Assembly: GCA_023678885.1 (NCBI GenBank)
Contig: CM042966.1
Coordinates: forward strand, 28,968,028-29,032,027
Direction: 5' to 3'
DNA from: Pogostemon cablin
Lineage: Eukaryota > Streptophyta > Magnoliopsida > Lamiales > Lamiaceae
Length of the DNA: 64,000 nt
A program made the position numbers and the translations under genes. This document shows, piece by piece, positions 31,367 to 43,369 of this stretch. How positions within the stretch are numbered: the first letter of the stretch is position 1; each line of letters opens with the position of its first letter. Under the pieces are notes generated by a model. The model saw nothing but the letters and a program-made list of their open reading frames with translations, was not told where the DNA came from and made no database searches.

Positions 31367-33375
31367 TCATTTCAACTTTGATTTTGAAGAACCCTTCACA
31401 GGCTTTGCAATGGGTTGAACAGTGGCGCCTCGGACAACCTTCTTAACATCGTATTTAACGGATAAAAACGCACAAACCAACGCCACCAACATTGTCGGGT
31501 AGACATAAACAGCTTTTTCCAGATCTGTGTTCTCTGGCTTGCCAAGAAACCCTTCCTTAAGAAGACCCCAAATTACTAGAAGAGTACCAAACATGCTCAT
31601 TCTCCCACGTTTTAACAGTCCAACTAGAGCACCAGCCACGCAGAAGTAACTTCCTGCAAGAACCTGAGAATAACAGTTGAATCATTTTTAGACTGAAGAG
31701 TGGGTAAAATATTAGATTTCCCTCAAGAATTGGAAGCTTATTACACTTAAATACGACTTGTTGTGTATAGATCAAAAATTTACTCATGATTAACTTCCAA
31801 AAGACTCTGAAGACCCAACACACCAAAAAATATTCAAATCAAGAAACATGTGTATAATGAAATTTGTGGGGTATGTTCAAGGAGACATATCAAGGCCAAA
31901 TTGCAAACCTCCAAACGTTGTAGTTCTGTTTCTGCAGAAGCCTCCTTTACGTTTGTAAGGTTATAGATGCTCAGCAGGTTATCCCAGCTTGGCACAGCCA
32001 TATTATTGATTACGCCATTTACAAGGGCTCCAGGATAGAGAAGGCCTTTCACCACCGCAAGAGGGAAGACGTCACTAGAAATCAACTGTGAAGATGTAAC
32101 CTGAACAGGTGTTGTGCATATGCCCGATCTACACTGAACCCTAACACGAAAATATACGAAATCGAGAGAGTAGGTCAGTAAGATAACAAAATAGATTAAT
32201 TTCTCGCTTTAGTTGTCTAATACAATACAAAATCACAGGACATCTGACATGGTAGAGATCATCTCGTAGTGATGAATTCTTGGAATGCTTTCTTAATATG
32301 TGATGAACTTCTTCAAGCAACAAACTTTCGCAAAAGTCTCAAAATATCATCATTAATCCTACCAAGAATTTAGGGCATTCTCAATCACATTATACCTCTG
32401 AGAATGATGTTTCTTAATATTATTATTACTTAACATTATCTTAGAGCCAGGGATGTGTTTAGAAAATGCTCCCAATCCATAGATTGAAAACCCTGACCAT
32501 TCTCAATTTCTCATTGTGAGAGTGACAAAAAAGAATCAACTTATGAAGCCCCTAACCATTCTGAATTTCTCATTCTTTGGTATTAATTGATTTTCAAGAA
32601 TTGTTAAGAGTTGAGCTGCTTGTATTACTTTTCAGGGAATTCAAGCAAGAAGAAAGCTATTATAGGTGGGGTTGTTTGAGGTGGAGGTCTTGTGCTTATT
32701 TTACTTGCATTCTTGCTATCGTACAACTTTTCAAGAAAGACTAAAACACCTCCAAGAGGTGAGGTGGTGTTTGTGTATATATAATCTTTCTTCATCAATA
32801 CTTGCAAAGAAAATGGAGTAAATCAAATTGTTGTGTTCTCCAGGTAACACTTTAGGAGCAACAGAATTGCAAGGCCCTAATATATACAGTTACAAAGATT
32901 TGAAAACAGCAACAAACAATATTGGTGAAGAAAATAAGCTGGGTGAGGGTGGTTTTGGCGATGTATACAAGGTAAATATTAAATTGTAATAATCTTTCTG
33001 TAAGAAGCTCATCATCTGAGGCATTAATACGAGTAAGTTCCACTAAAATTTTCTCAATCAAATTATGATTAACAAAAAATGACAACACAGATCTATGAAC
33101 TCTACCAAAAAAGTCATACGGTTTCCCAATCAAAAGCACCATCATCAAAATAGAAACTGGAAACTTGAAATTAGGATCCAATAATTCAAACCTAGAGATT
33201 AATAGATATCATTACAATTACAAAGGTAGAAAATCGAAACTTAAAAGTCAAAGGCAGAGATTCACCTGAAAAGGGGCACCTGAAGTATGATGAGTAAGAA
33301 AAACATTTGACAAGCGTATTTTGATAGATTTGCCCATTTCCCCTGTCCTTGTGCTGTCGTTGGTGTAGTCGCCAT
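31367..33375 (-). CDS. Small plant membrane protein of unknown function, 212 aa, three exons
   Basis: Exons on the minus strand join in phase with GT-AG borders: 33375-33266 (ATG at 33373-33375), 32140-31909, 31663-31367 (TGA at 31367-31369). The protein is 212 residues. A hydrophobic helix near 21-34 (CQMFFLLIILQ) looks like a signal anchor; CRSGICTTP follows; further hydrophobic segments lie at about 118-131, 137-150 and 165-180; the C-terminus is basic and Lys-rich (SSKSKLK). That end could be an ER-type dilysine-like signal, which is an inference. I do not recognise a characterised relative, though the clean splicing and balanced composition argue for a real gene. Intron 1 (32141-33265) holds a receptor-kinase fragment on the opposite strand. 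Confidence 0.75.
32636..32971 (+). pseudogene. Cysteine-rich receptor-like kinase fragment inside intron 1
   Basis: Two exon-like pieces lie in order. At 32636-32758 the sequence reads a basic stretch then a transmembrane segment (GGLVLILLAFLLSYNFSRK), with a TGA in place of a glycine codon just before it. At 32844-32971 it reads GATELQGPNIYSYKDLKTAT and then NKLGEGGFGDVYK, the kinase start with its glycine loop, ending at a donor GTAAAT. This is typical of CRK proteins such as CRK2/CRK42. The intervening bases have GT and AG borders. The remaining kinase exons are absent. It is antisense to the host gene. Confidence 0.8.
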
Positions 33376-36056
33376 TGCAGATTGTGCAACAGTGGAGTAG
33401 AGGGAAAGGGACAAGGGGAGAGAGATTCTTCAAGATGAAGTGCAATGCGCTTTTACTTCAAGCTAAACGCGAGATTCTCATGGTAAAGCGTTTTTATTGA
33501 TCCATAATAATAAATTAATATTTGTTTACTTCTTTAAAACTACTAATACTAGTACAAAGCCCTGCATTCGGATAACATTTTAAATAATATAAGATAATCT
33601 ATTTACTATAATTATAAGAAAATTTTTAGGATCTCAATTAATATAATAAAATAAATTACTTCTCATTCTCATAATTTTCAAATTAAAGTATATTATGAAA
33701 TTATTATTTAATTTTTTTTATTTTTTAGTGTAAATATTAACTTGAGTTTGCGTCGGATCAAAACAGAATATGAGATTAAAGTTGAGAGGGAAGAAATATC
33801 ATATTGAAAGCAAAACATTTTCATTTTAAATTTTTTCTTAAAAAAAAGAAAATTAATTTAGTAAAATTATTCATAAAAAAAAATTACACCACCACACAAC
33901 TATTAACTTATTCCCATTTAATTAAATTTAATAAAATTAATAAAAATATTTTTTTAACTTATTCTAATTTAATAGTACAACTGAAATTGAATTTTTTTTT
34001 TTACACTATGTGAATGTTTATCAAATTTTTATCTTAAAAAAAACTAAAAATAATTAATTTTAATTCATAAAAAGCATCCAATACATTCAAAATGAAACTT
34101 TGTACTCCATATATAGTATAAAAAATAATAAAATAATGAAAAAATTATTCTTAAATCCTCATAAGCGTGGAGTGAATAATCATGGTGCAAGTAAGCAAAA
34201 TATAATTGATTTTTTTAGCTTGCAAATTAGGGAGCTTTAACCTTTTATCTAATTGCTTTTGACATTTAAGAAGCATACTCTAAAAATCATCATCTCTTTT
34301 TCAACTCTCCAACATTTTTTTTTTCATGATCAACTTTAGAAAAAAATACCAATTCTATATATACACAAAAATTCAATGAAATTTGTGAAAAACAATTAAA
34401 TACAATATGGTAATAAATTCTTTAAAATTTGCAATTGATTATTCACTCGTGATTAATAAAATCATCATAAAAGAAATACATTGATTGGTGTCAACATTTA
34501 TGGATAAATGAATTTATTCATTCAAAATTAAAATTAAAAATCCTAAATTATTGTAAACAATATTTAGTAAAAAAAATTAGAAAATTTAAATAGTAATGTA
34601 GAAAAAATCATAGGAGCGTAAATAAATATGTCATGTCTAGCGTTTAATTTTTTCAATTAAATATATATAAAGAGAATATGTTAATTAATTTTTATTTTAT
34701 AATTTTTATAAAAGTCAGTGTAATCTCATTTAAATTAAAATTATCTTAAATGCTAATTTATATAAACGGAGAAAAAATAAATGTGATAGTCATAACCTTT
34801 CTTAAGTAAAAATGAAAAAATATATATTAAAATTTAATAAAATAATATAAAAATTAAGAGTATAACCCTGAATAATCTCAACAGTTAGATTAGATTTTTA
34901 TTTATCACCACAAAATTAAATAAAATAATTTTAAAAATAACTTTCCATTATATCTTAACTTTTACCATATTATCCCCACGTATACAATGCACCTCAGAAT
35001 TAAGCACAAATTAAAATAAATTAAATTTATATTAAAAAGAAAATAAATAAATCACAGTAAAATTTGAATCATATATGTACATACATACTCTAATTTGCTT
35101 AATTAAAGTAAATTGAATATAAATTGATCAAAACATAAAGACTACCATTTAAAATTAATGTTAATCATTTTAGGCAAATTGATTATAAATTGATCAAATC
35201 ATAAAAGTTATGACATTTAATATGTGCATATATAACACGGAAAATTTGGAGGGTGCCGTTCTTATTGATAATGGTTAATGATTCTAAAAAAAATATAATA
35301 CGAAAAATTGGGAGGGTGCAATTGTTATTGAAGATTATTAATAATCTACAAAAAAATTAAAAGAAAAAAGTTAAATTCATAGATCATAAATACTAAATAA
35401 TAAATTAATGATACTAAAAAATTAAAGATTCTAAAAAAGGAAAAAATAACAACTTCATAAGTTATAAATAATAATAATAATAAATAATATTAATTCATAA
35501 ATAATTGTATGAATGAGAGGAAGGTCGGACAAGTCAAATTATCCTAATTAGTAGAAAACTATATATGGAAAGTCAAACTTATTAATCATTAATCAAAATA
35601 TAATGGAGAGTGTGGTATAAAAAGAGAAATTTGGGACAAAAAGAGAAAATCAAAAATTTGAGCATGTAAGCTTTTAAAGATGTCACATCATCATCTCAAA
35701 AACTCTCCAATATTATTATAAAGATTGCTCAAAGGCAGCATCACTCTTCCGGTCTTCCCTGCAATATCCACTACCTATGACTACTTAACTCCATCATTTG
35801 AACACATCACACACACACTCAGTCTAACCACACTAACCGCATGTATCTGATTTCTTCAACTGCTACATCCTACAATAGTTAGTGTATTACCTGCAGTGGT
35901 TGGCCAAATCCCAATTCAAAGTGTTGTCTTATTTCGAACCATTACATTATTTCCTCGATCAAAGATTATTTTTATAAAAAAAAAATGATTGCTTCCTATC
36001 CATTGTACTGTGTATTTATTGCAATTTGAGTACAAGGCTACTCCATTGCTTATCAT
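33376..36056. other. AT-rich intergenic region, no gene seen
   Basis: The first 100 bases are the presumed 5' leader and promoter of the membrane-protein gene. The rest is very AT-rich, with degenerate tandem-like stretches (for example GGAGGGTG at 35248 and 35310, about 65 bp apart). Open frames here, such as 33804-34013, are low-complexity. Confidence 0.4.
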
Positions 36057-36545
36057 GGAGAGTTACACTTAAGAAAACAAGTATTAAGTATTAACTCTTA
36101 TATTAGACAACATGTACAGATTACATTTGCAACACAACTTTATCAAAACAAGATTTGTTTTTATCTGATAACAGTAAATAATCCAACAACATTCTGGAGA
36201 CGAGAGCAAAAAATACAAATCCTCAATTACTTTACATACTAACTAATCAATGAAATATCTGCACACTTGTTCATCTATCTTCAAATATGTATCCATGTAC
36301 ACTTCAAAACTCCACAATACTACAATTGACCCACAAAGTTTGAAATCAATTGCATTCTAGACCATAAACCAAGAATAGTTAAGAGCAGATTCAGCTGATA
36401 TTCTCTTAGCTGGTTAAGATCATGTTGAGTAGATCAAAACCCCCTCCTTCAAGTAATTCAACCCCTGAGAGCGAGAACTCCCGTTCGAGCAGATTGTTAG
36501 GCTGCCAAACCAACTTAGCAGGGCATCTAGGCAAACTCTGAAATC

Positions 36546-37124
36546 TAGGGGTGTGCAAAGTATGGTCAAAACCGAAATAACCGACTAAATCGAATCGAAT
36601 TAGATAATTTGGTTTGATTTTTGGTTTACAGTTCGGTTACTGGTTTTTTAAATCAGTAATTTCGATGTTCGGTTCGTTTTCGATTTTTCAAAACTGAAAT
36701 TTTGGTTAACTGAACCGAAGTAATGACATATATAAGTTAAAAACCCTAGCCCCCTTTCTAATTTTCTCTATTTATCATGTATTTTGTTAAACTTTAAACT
36801 TTTGTAGACTTGATATGTTTGGAACTTGAATTATAATATTAAGATTTCTTATGAATGATGTTTTACTGATGGGTAATGTTGCAAGTTTTAGGTGTGGATG
36901 TGAGAAATAATGTGAAAATTAATTTTTTATATTATTTTTTTTTTATAACAAATATAGGGATCGGTTCGGTTAACCGGTTAAACCTACCGAAATATTTCAG
37001 TTCGGTTTAATCCGATTTTAGCTTTCTTTGATTCGGTTTTGGTTTTCCAAAATAAGTTCGGAAAAAGTTCTGTTTTCGTAGTTCGGTCGATTCGATTAAT
37101 CGAACCGACCGATGCACACCCCTA
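36546..37124. mobile_element. Non-autonomous hAT element in the kinase pseudogene
   Basis: Perfect 12 bp terminal inverted repeats TAGGGGTGTGCA bound 579 bp, flanked by an 8 bp target duplication CTGAAATC at 36538-36545 and 37125-37132. Subterminal regions are packed with GGTTCGGTT/AACCGAAC motifs, as expected for transposase binding. The duplicated locus at about 15035 has the uninterrupted site. There is no transposase gene inside. Confidence 0.95.
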
Positions 37125-37515
37125 CTGAAATCCAGGCCAAACAACCTCATCAGATGTGCCAAGAACACTGAATATCCTATTGATCTCCTCCTCTTCAGAC
37201 CACCTCCCTCCAAATAGGATCTCTTTCAACGCTAACTCTGCCAGTACATACCCGACCGACCACATATCTACTGCACACGAATACATCTCAAATCCCAGAA
37301 GTAGCTCAGGAGCTCTGTAACATGAAGTGCCTACACCAGGTGAGTATGGGTATGACTCGGATGAAGTCCGGAAGCGGTAAGCCAACCCGAAATCACAGAT
37401 CTTCAACCTTCCTTCATTGTTGATCAGAATGTTTGATGGCTTTAAATCTTGTGCATAATGTGATTCTTGTGAAGAAATTCGACTCCCTCCAGCAGCTGCT
37501 TCATTAAGAACTTGA

Positions 37516-37574
37516 ATTCATTGGATGTCAACTTCTTTGATCTAGCTTTCATGTATCTATGGAGATCATTCTCC
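37516..37574. repeat. Left copy of a 59 bp exon duplication
   Basis: The 59 bp from ATTCATTGGATG to CATTCTCC recur at 38447-38505 with two differences. The coding sequence reads across either copy, so one is extra; 872 bp lie between them. Confidence 0.9.
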
Positions 37575-37845
37575 TAGTAGTATAAATGAAAAGTGATAAT
37601 ATTTTATAACGAAAGTGATAATATTTCGGATAGAAAGAAATAACTATTTTAAAAAGTATAAAATTTCCTCCTTTTCATTTCACCTTCTTATTTCAAGAAC
37701 GAGTTTATTGTTAATATTTTTTTACATCGGAAAATTTGTAAGATAAAGCCCTGTTTCGTTCAACTGGCAAAATAAACATGAAAAAAAAGAGTGTTACAAC
37801 TGTCCAAAATCTGAAAATCAATTATAGAAATTTCAAGAACGATTA

Positions 37846-38442
37846 TGTTGGGTATATTTGGGTTTCGATATAATATGTTGACTAGAAAATGTGACACAAA
37901 AATAATAAGAATGAAATTTGAGCCGAGTTAAGAGTTACACTCTTTCTCCTTAAGACGAAATTGCCCCGCTCTGGTGCATACGGTTCTATGACAATCATCT
38001 CCAAGATACAACGACTCAAATCTTGTGATAGTAGCACTACAAATCACAAGATACGGTGAACCAACCGATATTGTGAACTCATTTTAGGAGTAGGACGATT
38101 TGAGAATACTCTATGAATCAGTTACAACAACACAACTTTATTGGACTTTTTCAGACATCCACGACTTTGTGACAAGTGCTCAAGTAACTCAAGTGAAATT
38201 CAATTTCAGAGTAAAATTCAAGTGATGGATTATAGAATGTGAGGGGTTTATTTATAGATTTTAAGGCGTTTTTTCGTGAATTGTTGCGACCATTGGTTTT
38301 GATTTTGAATTCAAATATCTTTCTTTGAAAAAACATAATTATTCAACAATCACAACATTTGATCACACCTCTTCATAAACACACTTTAATCTAATAGACA
38401 CCATTTTAAGGTTACTTTTCCGTTCACCTAAAATTTCCAACA
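37846..38442 (-). mobile_element. Solo copia-like LTR
   Basis: Read on the minus strand this 597 bp unit starts TGTTGGAAATTTT and ends CCCAACA, with a promoter-like CTATAAATAAACCCC at about 38250, the look of a copia LTR. The flanking five bases are GATTA (37841-37845) and AATTA (38443-38447), a 4/5 match. No partner LTR or internal region is present, so it is a solo LTR left by recombination, lying in the kinase pseudogene. Confidence 0.7.
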
Positions 38443-38446
38443 AATT

Positions 38447-38505
38447 ATTCATTGGATGTCAACTTCTTTGATTTGGCTTTCATGTATCTATGGAGATCAT
38501 TCTCC
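38447..38505. repeat. Right copy of a 59 bp exon duplication
   Basis: Partner of 37516-37574. It abuts the solo LTR's right target-site copy. Confidence 0.9.
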
Positions 38506-39040
38506 AAGTACTCCATGATCACATAGACTCCATCATAGTCATCTACAGCCACCTGCTTGAAATCGATGATCGAAGGGTGGGGATAAAGGGATTTAAAAAT
38601 GTTGATTTCTTGCTGCGATGATGTGGATAATCCATCGAACTCCTCATTCATCCCAACAATCTCTCCAGTTTTCTTGTTCTGAGCTCTGTAAACGACGTCG
38701 AATGCTCCATGGCTGATCACGCCCAGACTCTCGCAATCATCCACACTCCCACACCCGGAAATCACATCCCTACTCCTCGTAAAACAATCGAAAGCTGAAA
38801 AATTTTCCAGAATTTCACTAGGGCTCGAATTGAATACGTTTTCCAATTTCCTCTTCTTCTGAAGTTGCGCAGTTGCCAATTCATCGAAATCCGGTATTTC
38901 ATCATCGAAACTATCCTTCTTCGTAGGATTAATAGCTTGAATTGGTGGTATGGATCTACAAGCCTTCTTTTCATGCGACCATAATGCCTCTTAAATTGAG
39001 CATCAGTTCGGTTCTGTGCTAAAATTCCCTCCTTCGCCAT

Positions 39041-42000
39041 TGTTTGAAATTGATAAAGAAAAGAAAATAGAAAGTATTTGATTTTATAAAACCCCGGTAA
39101 ACTCTCGCCTTATCACCGCCAATAATTCAAATACGTAGTGTTTCTTTTAAAAATAAATAAATAAATAAATAAATGGGCGTGTTTCTTTTATATTTGTTTA
39201 TTTTCATTTTTTTTTTATCAATTTGGGCTTCAAAATAGTTAAAATTAATTTAACAAATTATTTATCAATTTGGGCCTCAAAATGTGTAAATCTATTCATT
39301 TAAAAATTTATAAATATTAAAATCGTTAAAATTAATTTAGCAAAAATTAAATACATGGAGTATATAAAGAGAGTAGCATCGTTAAATTAACAAGATACCA
39401 TTAAATTATTTTAAACAATTTCATAATTTTAGAATTTAATCAATAATTTTAAAGTCAGACTGCGGTGCACTCGGGGCACCTAAATAATTTCAATCATCAG
39501 ATCAATTTTTCATTTCATCCTCACCATTCATTAAAAAAAATAATTAAAATAATTTTGATAAATTACTAACTAACCCCTATTTTACCTTACCGGTGTACCA
39601 CAAAATAACCCATAATTTTAACATCTAATTTGAGATCTGAATTGATAAAATAATTTTTTTAGATACAAATTGATAATTAACTTTTTCTTTTCTTTAATTT
39701 ATTTAATTCTAACTTATTAATTGATTTTTTATTATCTAAAGTCATTTTATTTTATATTATAGTTTAACGGGCTTTGATTATAACGAGGGTAAAAATTTGT
39801 GTTGACCTCTTATTTAATAATTTTCGTTGGAGTATTAATTTTTATAATAAAAAGCAATAATATTGTGGTAAACTATTTTATGAATTATTTTCTTACATAA
39901 TTTTTTTACATAAACACAATTATATATGCGATTATTTACTTTTTCTTTTTTTTTAATTAATAAAATGCAAACCACATCTACATGTATACATTCGATGTAC
40001 TACTGCTTAAAGCACCATTAGCAATATTTGTGCGTCATAATTATCTCTAGAGAGATTATTTTTATATATATTCACTTTCTTTTTTTTTGTTCCGCCTACC
40101 AATTTAGCCCATGATTATAATAATGGAGTGTTAAAAGGAACACAAAAATATGGATGTGGAACATTTTCCGTAACGGGAGTCAATTTGCTCTCATTGTAGC
40201 ACGTTACAGTGACCGTGAGAGCAACTAGAGTGAATTTACATGAGAGGATCTATCAGTTGTTTGAGTAATAGTAATTCATGCGATGTTCTATCTGTCCTCT
40301 TTAATACAACAGCACTGATTTTGACAACAAATTATTAAATAAATTTGGAAGAGAAAACAGGGAAAATTAATTACTTAGACTTCTTTTCTACAAATTAACT
40401 GTCGACCAATCTCGTTAAAAAGATTAAAAAATAAATTGAATTAATTACCTAACTAATTGAAATAATTGAATGGATAATCCAACCCAAAGGGCCAATATAA
40501 CCCTGACGTGCCCAGAAGGATTGTGATGTAAGTCCATCGATTATTAGAATACGTTAATTATAAAATAAACATATTTGTTGATAATTAAATTATATTAGTA
40601 TAATGAATCATATACATAACATAACATCTTAAAATCTTATTTTAATGCATATACATTATACTTTAAAAAAATTATTTTAATGTTAAACATATTGGGTTCA
40701 CCATATAAACATGTGGTGTCCTCTTTTAAACCTATATACCATATATATTGCTAGGTCCAGTTTAAATGAAGGGAAATTACAGGGTTTACAAGAATTTATA
40801 ATGTAAATTCGGTTTATAAGAAATTAACTTCTTCACGTATATAACAATCATAATTTAGCGCATTTTACAAATCGTTTCACATTAACATTGTCTCATAAAA
40901 GACTTTGTCATTCTTGGTATATTGTTTTTTTTTTTTCATTTTCCATTTGAAAAAAATAAAGTCTCGATCAATTTTCATGGATAAAAAAATGTGTATGTAT
41001 GGTTATATATTAACATCGTAAATTTAATTTAAAATTTCCTTTTTTTTTTATCATTTGTACTGAAAATTTAAATAATTTTGTTTTGTAAAATAAAAGTATT
41101 TCTACCTTGTATTGATCAATTTAATTTATTCATGAATAGACAAGGGTAAAATTGTAATTAAAAAACTAGTTGTCAACACGGTGACACAATTGAGATCTCA
41201 TTCCACCGACAATCACTTGTTTTAATTGTCGGAGAAGGGCAACTAGCAACAGCTGATAATACAAAAGGACAGTCTGGTACAAGGCAACTTTCATTTGGTC
41301 TTCTCCTAAATAAAAATTAAATTATCTAATAAAACACTCCCTCAAAAATATTCACACCTACTGCTCCACTAATAAAAAAAATAATTTTATGACCAGTATT
41401 TTTTTAATTTTTTAAATAATGTAAGTGATATTTTTAAATAATAAAAAATATAAATAATTTATATGAATTAAGTTAGAATGATATATTAAAAAATAAAAAT
41501 GTATTAGTAAGAGATTATTTGTTTGAAATTTTTTTTTAAGAAACCCTAATATTTTTCTTTGGGGTAGGGGGAGTATTAAAATAGATCGGAATCAATTAAT
41601 CAGAAAAGAAAAATAAAATTGAATTACTTACACTTTACTACAAATATATACTCAATCATTATACATATAGATATATGTTTTCTTTTTTAAATTCATGATT
41701 TGTCAGGTGAAAAAGACAACAATATGATGATGAGTTGTTATCCATTTGTTTAATCATGAAATCATTGTTTACTCCATTGGTAAATGATGCTAATTAAGAT
41801 AATTTCATTTAAAAAAATGGTGTACCCCATCATTAGAGTCCCCACCGTATCTGTCTTGAGGATTGGTGGAGGAGGTAAATCACAGGATGTACCTCAAGTG
41901 ACTTATAGAGAGACACGGATGTTCTGTGATACATTCGTGTGACATCTTCTATAACATCTGTTTATGAAATGACACGTGTCGGGGTGAAGAAATCAAATCA

Positions 42001-42361
42001 CTTGCCCCAAGGGTTGACTGATTGACTTAGGGTATAGTTTCTCTTCTCTCTCTTATGTATCACTCATCCAACAGAGTGTCACAAGAGATGTCACACTAAA
42101 ATGACACAGAAGATCCAGACTCAGAGGGCTCACTGTTTAACTAAAAAGATTTGGAAAGAGTTTTTTTTTCATCAAAAATAATAAACTAACTGAGAAATTA
42201 ACAACGAATTCTAGAACTAAACCTCATGAAAAATAAATTAGAAGAAAACCTCATGAAAAATAAATTAGAGAAATTAAACTATATATGAACTGTTAGTTAT
42301 ATATGCACCGAGTTCAAATTAAATAAAATGGAATGAAATACTTCAAAAAACTATCAAAACA
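39041..42361. other. AT-rich intergenic region, no gene seen
   Basis: The first kilobase (to about 40070) is the source of 17691-18440. A simple AAAT-type run lies at 39148-39174. A less AT-rich patch at 41840-42130 contains the palindrome GACACGTGTC (41971-41980, a G-box core) and several TGTCAC motifs. A 28 bp unit around AACCTCATGAAAAATAAATT is tandemly repeated near 42222-42272. No gene was recognised. Confidence 0.45.
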
Positions 42362-42364
42362 GAA

Positions 42365-42750
42365 CACTAAAAAAAATTATTTTTTACCAATGGAATATTC
42401 AGTTGGTAAAAACCTTAATTTCATTGATAAATTGGTTTACCAACGGATTAGCAACGGAATCCGTTGTTAAAATGGTGGTTGGTAAATTTTTAGTAAAAAA
42501 ATATCAATTTCGTTGGTAATCCGTTACTAAAATTTCCGTTGGTAATTTATATAAAGATTACATTGGTAATCCGTGGTAAGTAATCCGTGGTAATTACCAA
42601 CGGATTGAATTCCGTTGGTAAAATAGAGAATAAATCCGCTAACATTCCATTGCTAACAGAAAAATGTCATTTTGGTTGTTAATCCATTGGTAATTATCAA
42701 CTAATTGAATTCTGTTGATAAATTATGTGGTTAATAAATATTTTTTAGTG
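42365..42750. mobile_element. Miniature CACTA (En/Spm-type) element
   Basis: The 386 bp unit starts CACTAAAAAA and ends TTTTTTAGTG, flanked by the 3 bp duplication GAA (42362-42364 and 42751-42753). Inside, the subterminal motif TTACCAACGGA and its complement CCGTTGGTAA recur many times on both strands, the expected transposase-binding array. There is no coding capacity. Confidence 0.9.
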
Positions 42751-43369
42751 GAAACTACATAAAAGTCTTTTATAATTCTACAATGAGAGAGATTAAATTT
42801 CATTTTGGGAGTTATACATTTTTTTTAATTAAGTTATTTATGCACGGAGTTCAAAAATAAAACAAAAAACTATCAAAGAGGAAGCTAAACAATAAAAGGT
42901 CTTTTATAATTTTATAAAAAGAGAGAATAAATTTGGTTTTTAGTTACACCTCTATTTTTTAATTTTTACTTTGCGTATATATTCAAAAAAAAATTAGCTG
43001 CTACTTATATTAGTAAATTGTACTTGCAAGAATGGAATTTTTCTAATTAATTGATCTTATATTTCTTGTTTACTAATTACTATTAGGGTGGACAATAAAA
43101 TTTAAAACTAAATTGTATTTCTAAAATAAACCTTTTTTGGACTATTGAGGATTAAGATAACTTATCATAATCATTATCAAGTAAAACATAAATAAATAAT
43201 CTAATAACTAAATCAGTTACTAAAGTCATGCTGCTACATTTTTTTTGATTGCAAGTCTGAAAATAAAACAAATTCTTTTTAATAAAAAATGGTCAATAAA
43301 TGAACATTTATGCAGATCTTAGAGCATAAATTAATCTTAAAACATTTATCAACATTTTGGTTTAGAGTA

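Larger units (their letters stand above)
36357..39040 (-). pseudogene. CDK11/CDKG-like kinase pseudogene (source copy of 14919-17690)
   Basis: The minus strand reads a cyclin-dependent-kinase-like protein: an N-terminal region from the ATG at 39038-39040 that goes out of frame within about 30 codons, ATAQLQKKRKLENVF, a degenerate glycine loop (ISHGAFDVVY), EYLENDLHRYMKAK, then after an insertion KQLLEGVEFLHK, the HRD/DLKPSN region with a one-base loss just after the His, ICDFGLAYRF, GTSCYRAPELLLG, VDMWSVG, and after a second insertion the C-terminal helices ending with the TAG at 36357-36359. The ATP lysine is not conserved (IVGMNEEF). These lesions, plus the hAT element and the solo LTR, show it is dead. 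In live relatives this kinase phosphorylates the splicing and transcription machinery. Confidence 0.85.

Noticed and set aside
33804..34013. A 69-codon open frame
   Set aside because: It is Lys/Phe/Leu low-complexity sequence from AT-rich DNA.
37122..38879. A live kinase made by treating the breaks as introns
   Set aside because: The one-base loss after the catalytic His is inside a short conserved stretch with no GT-AG pair that could remove it, and one insertion is a hAT element with a target duplication.
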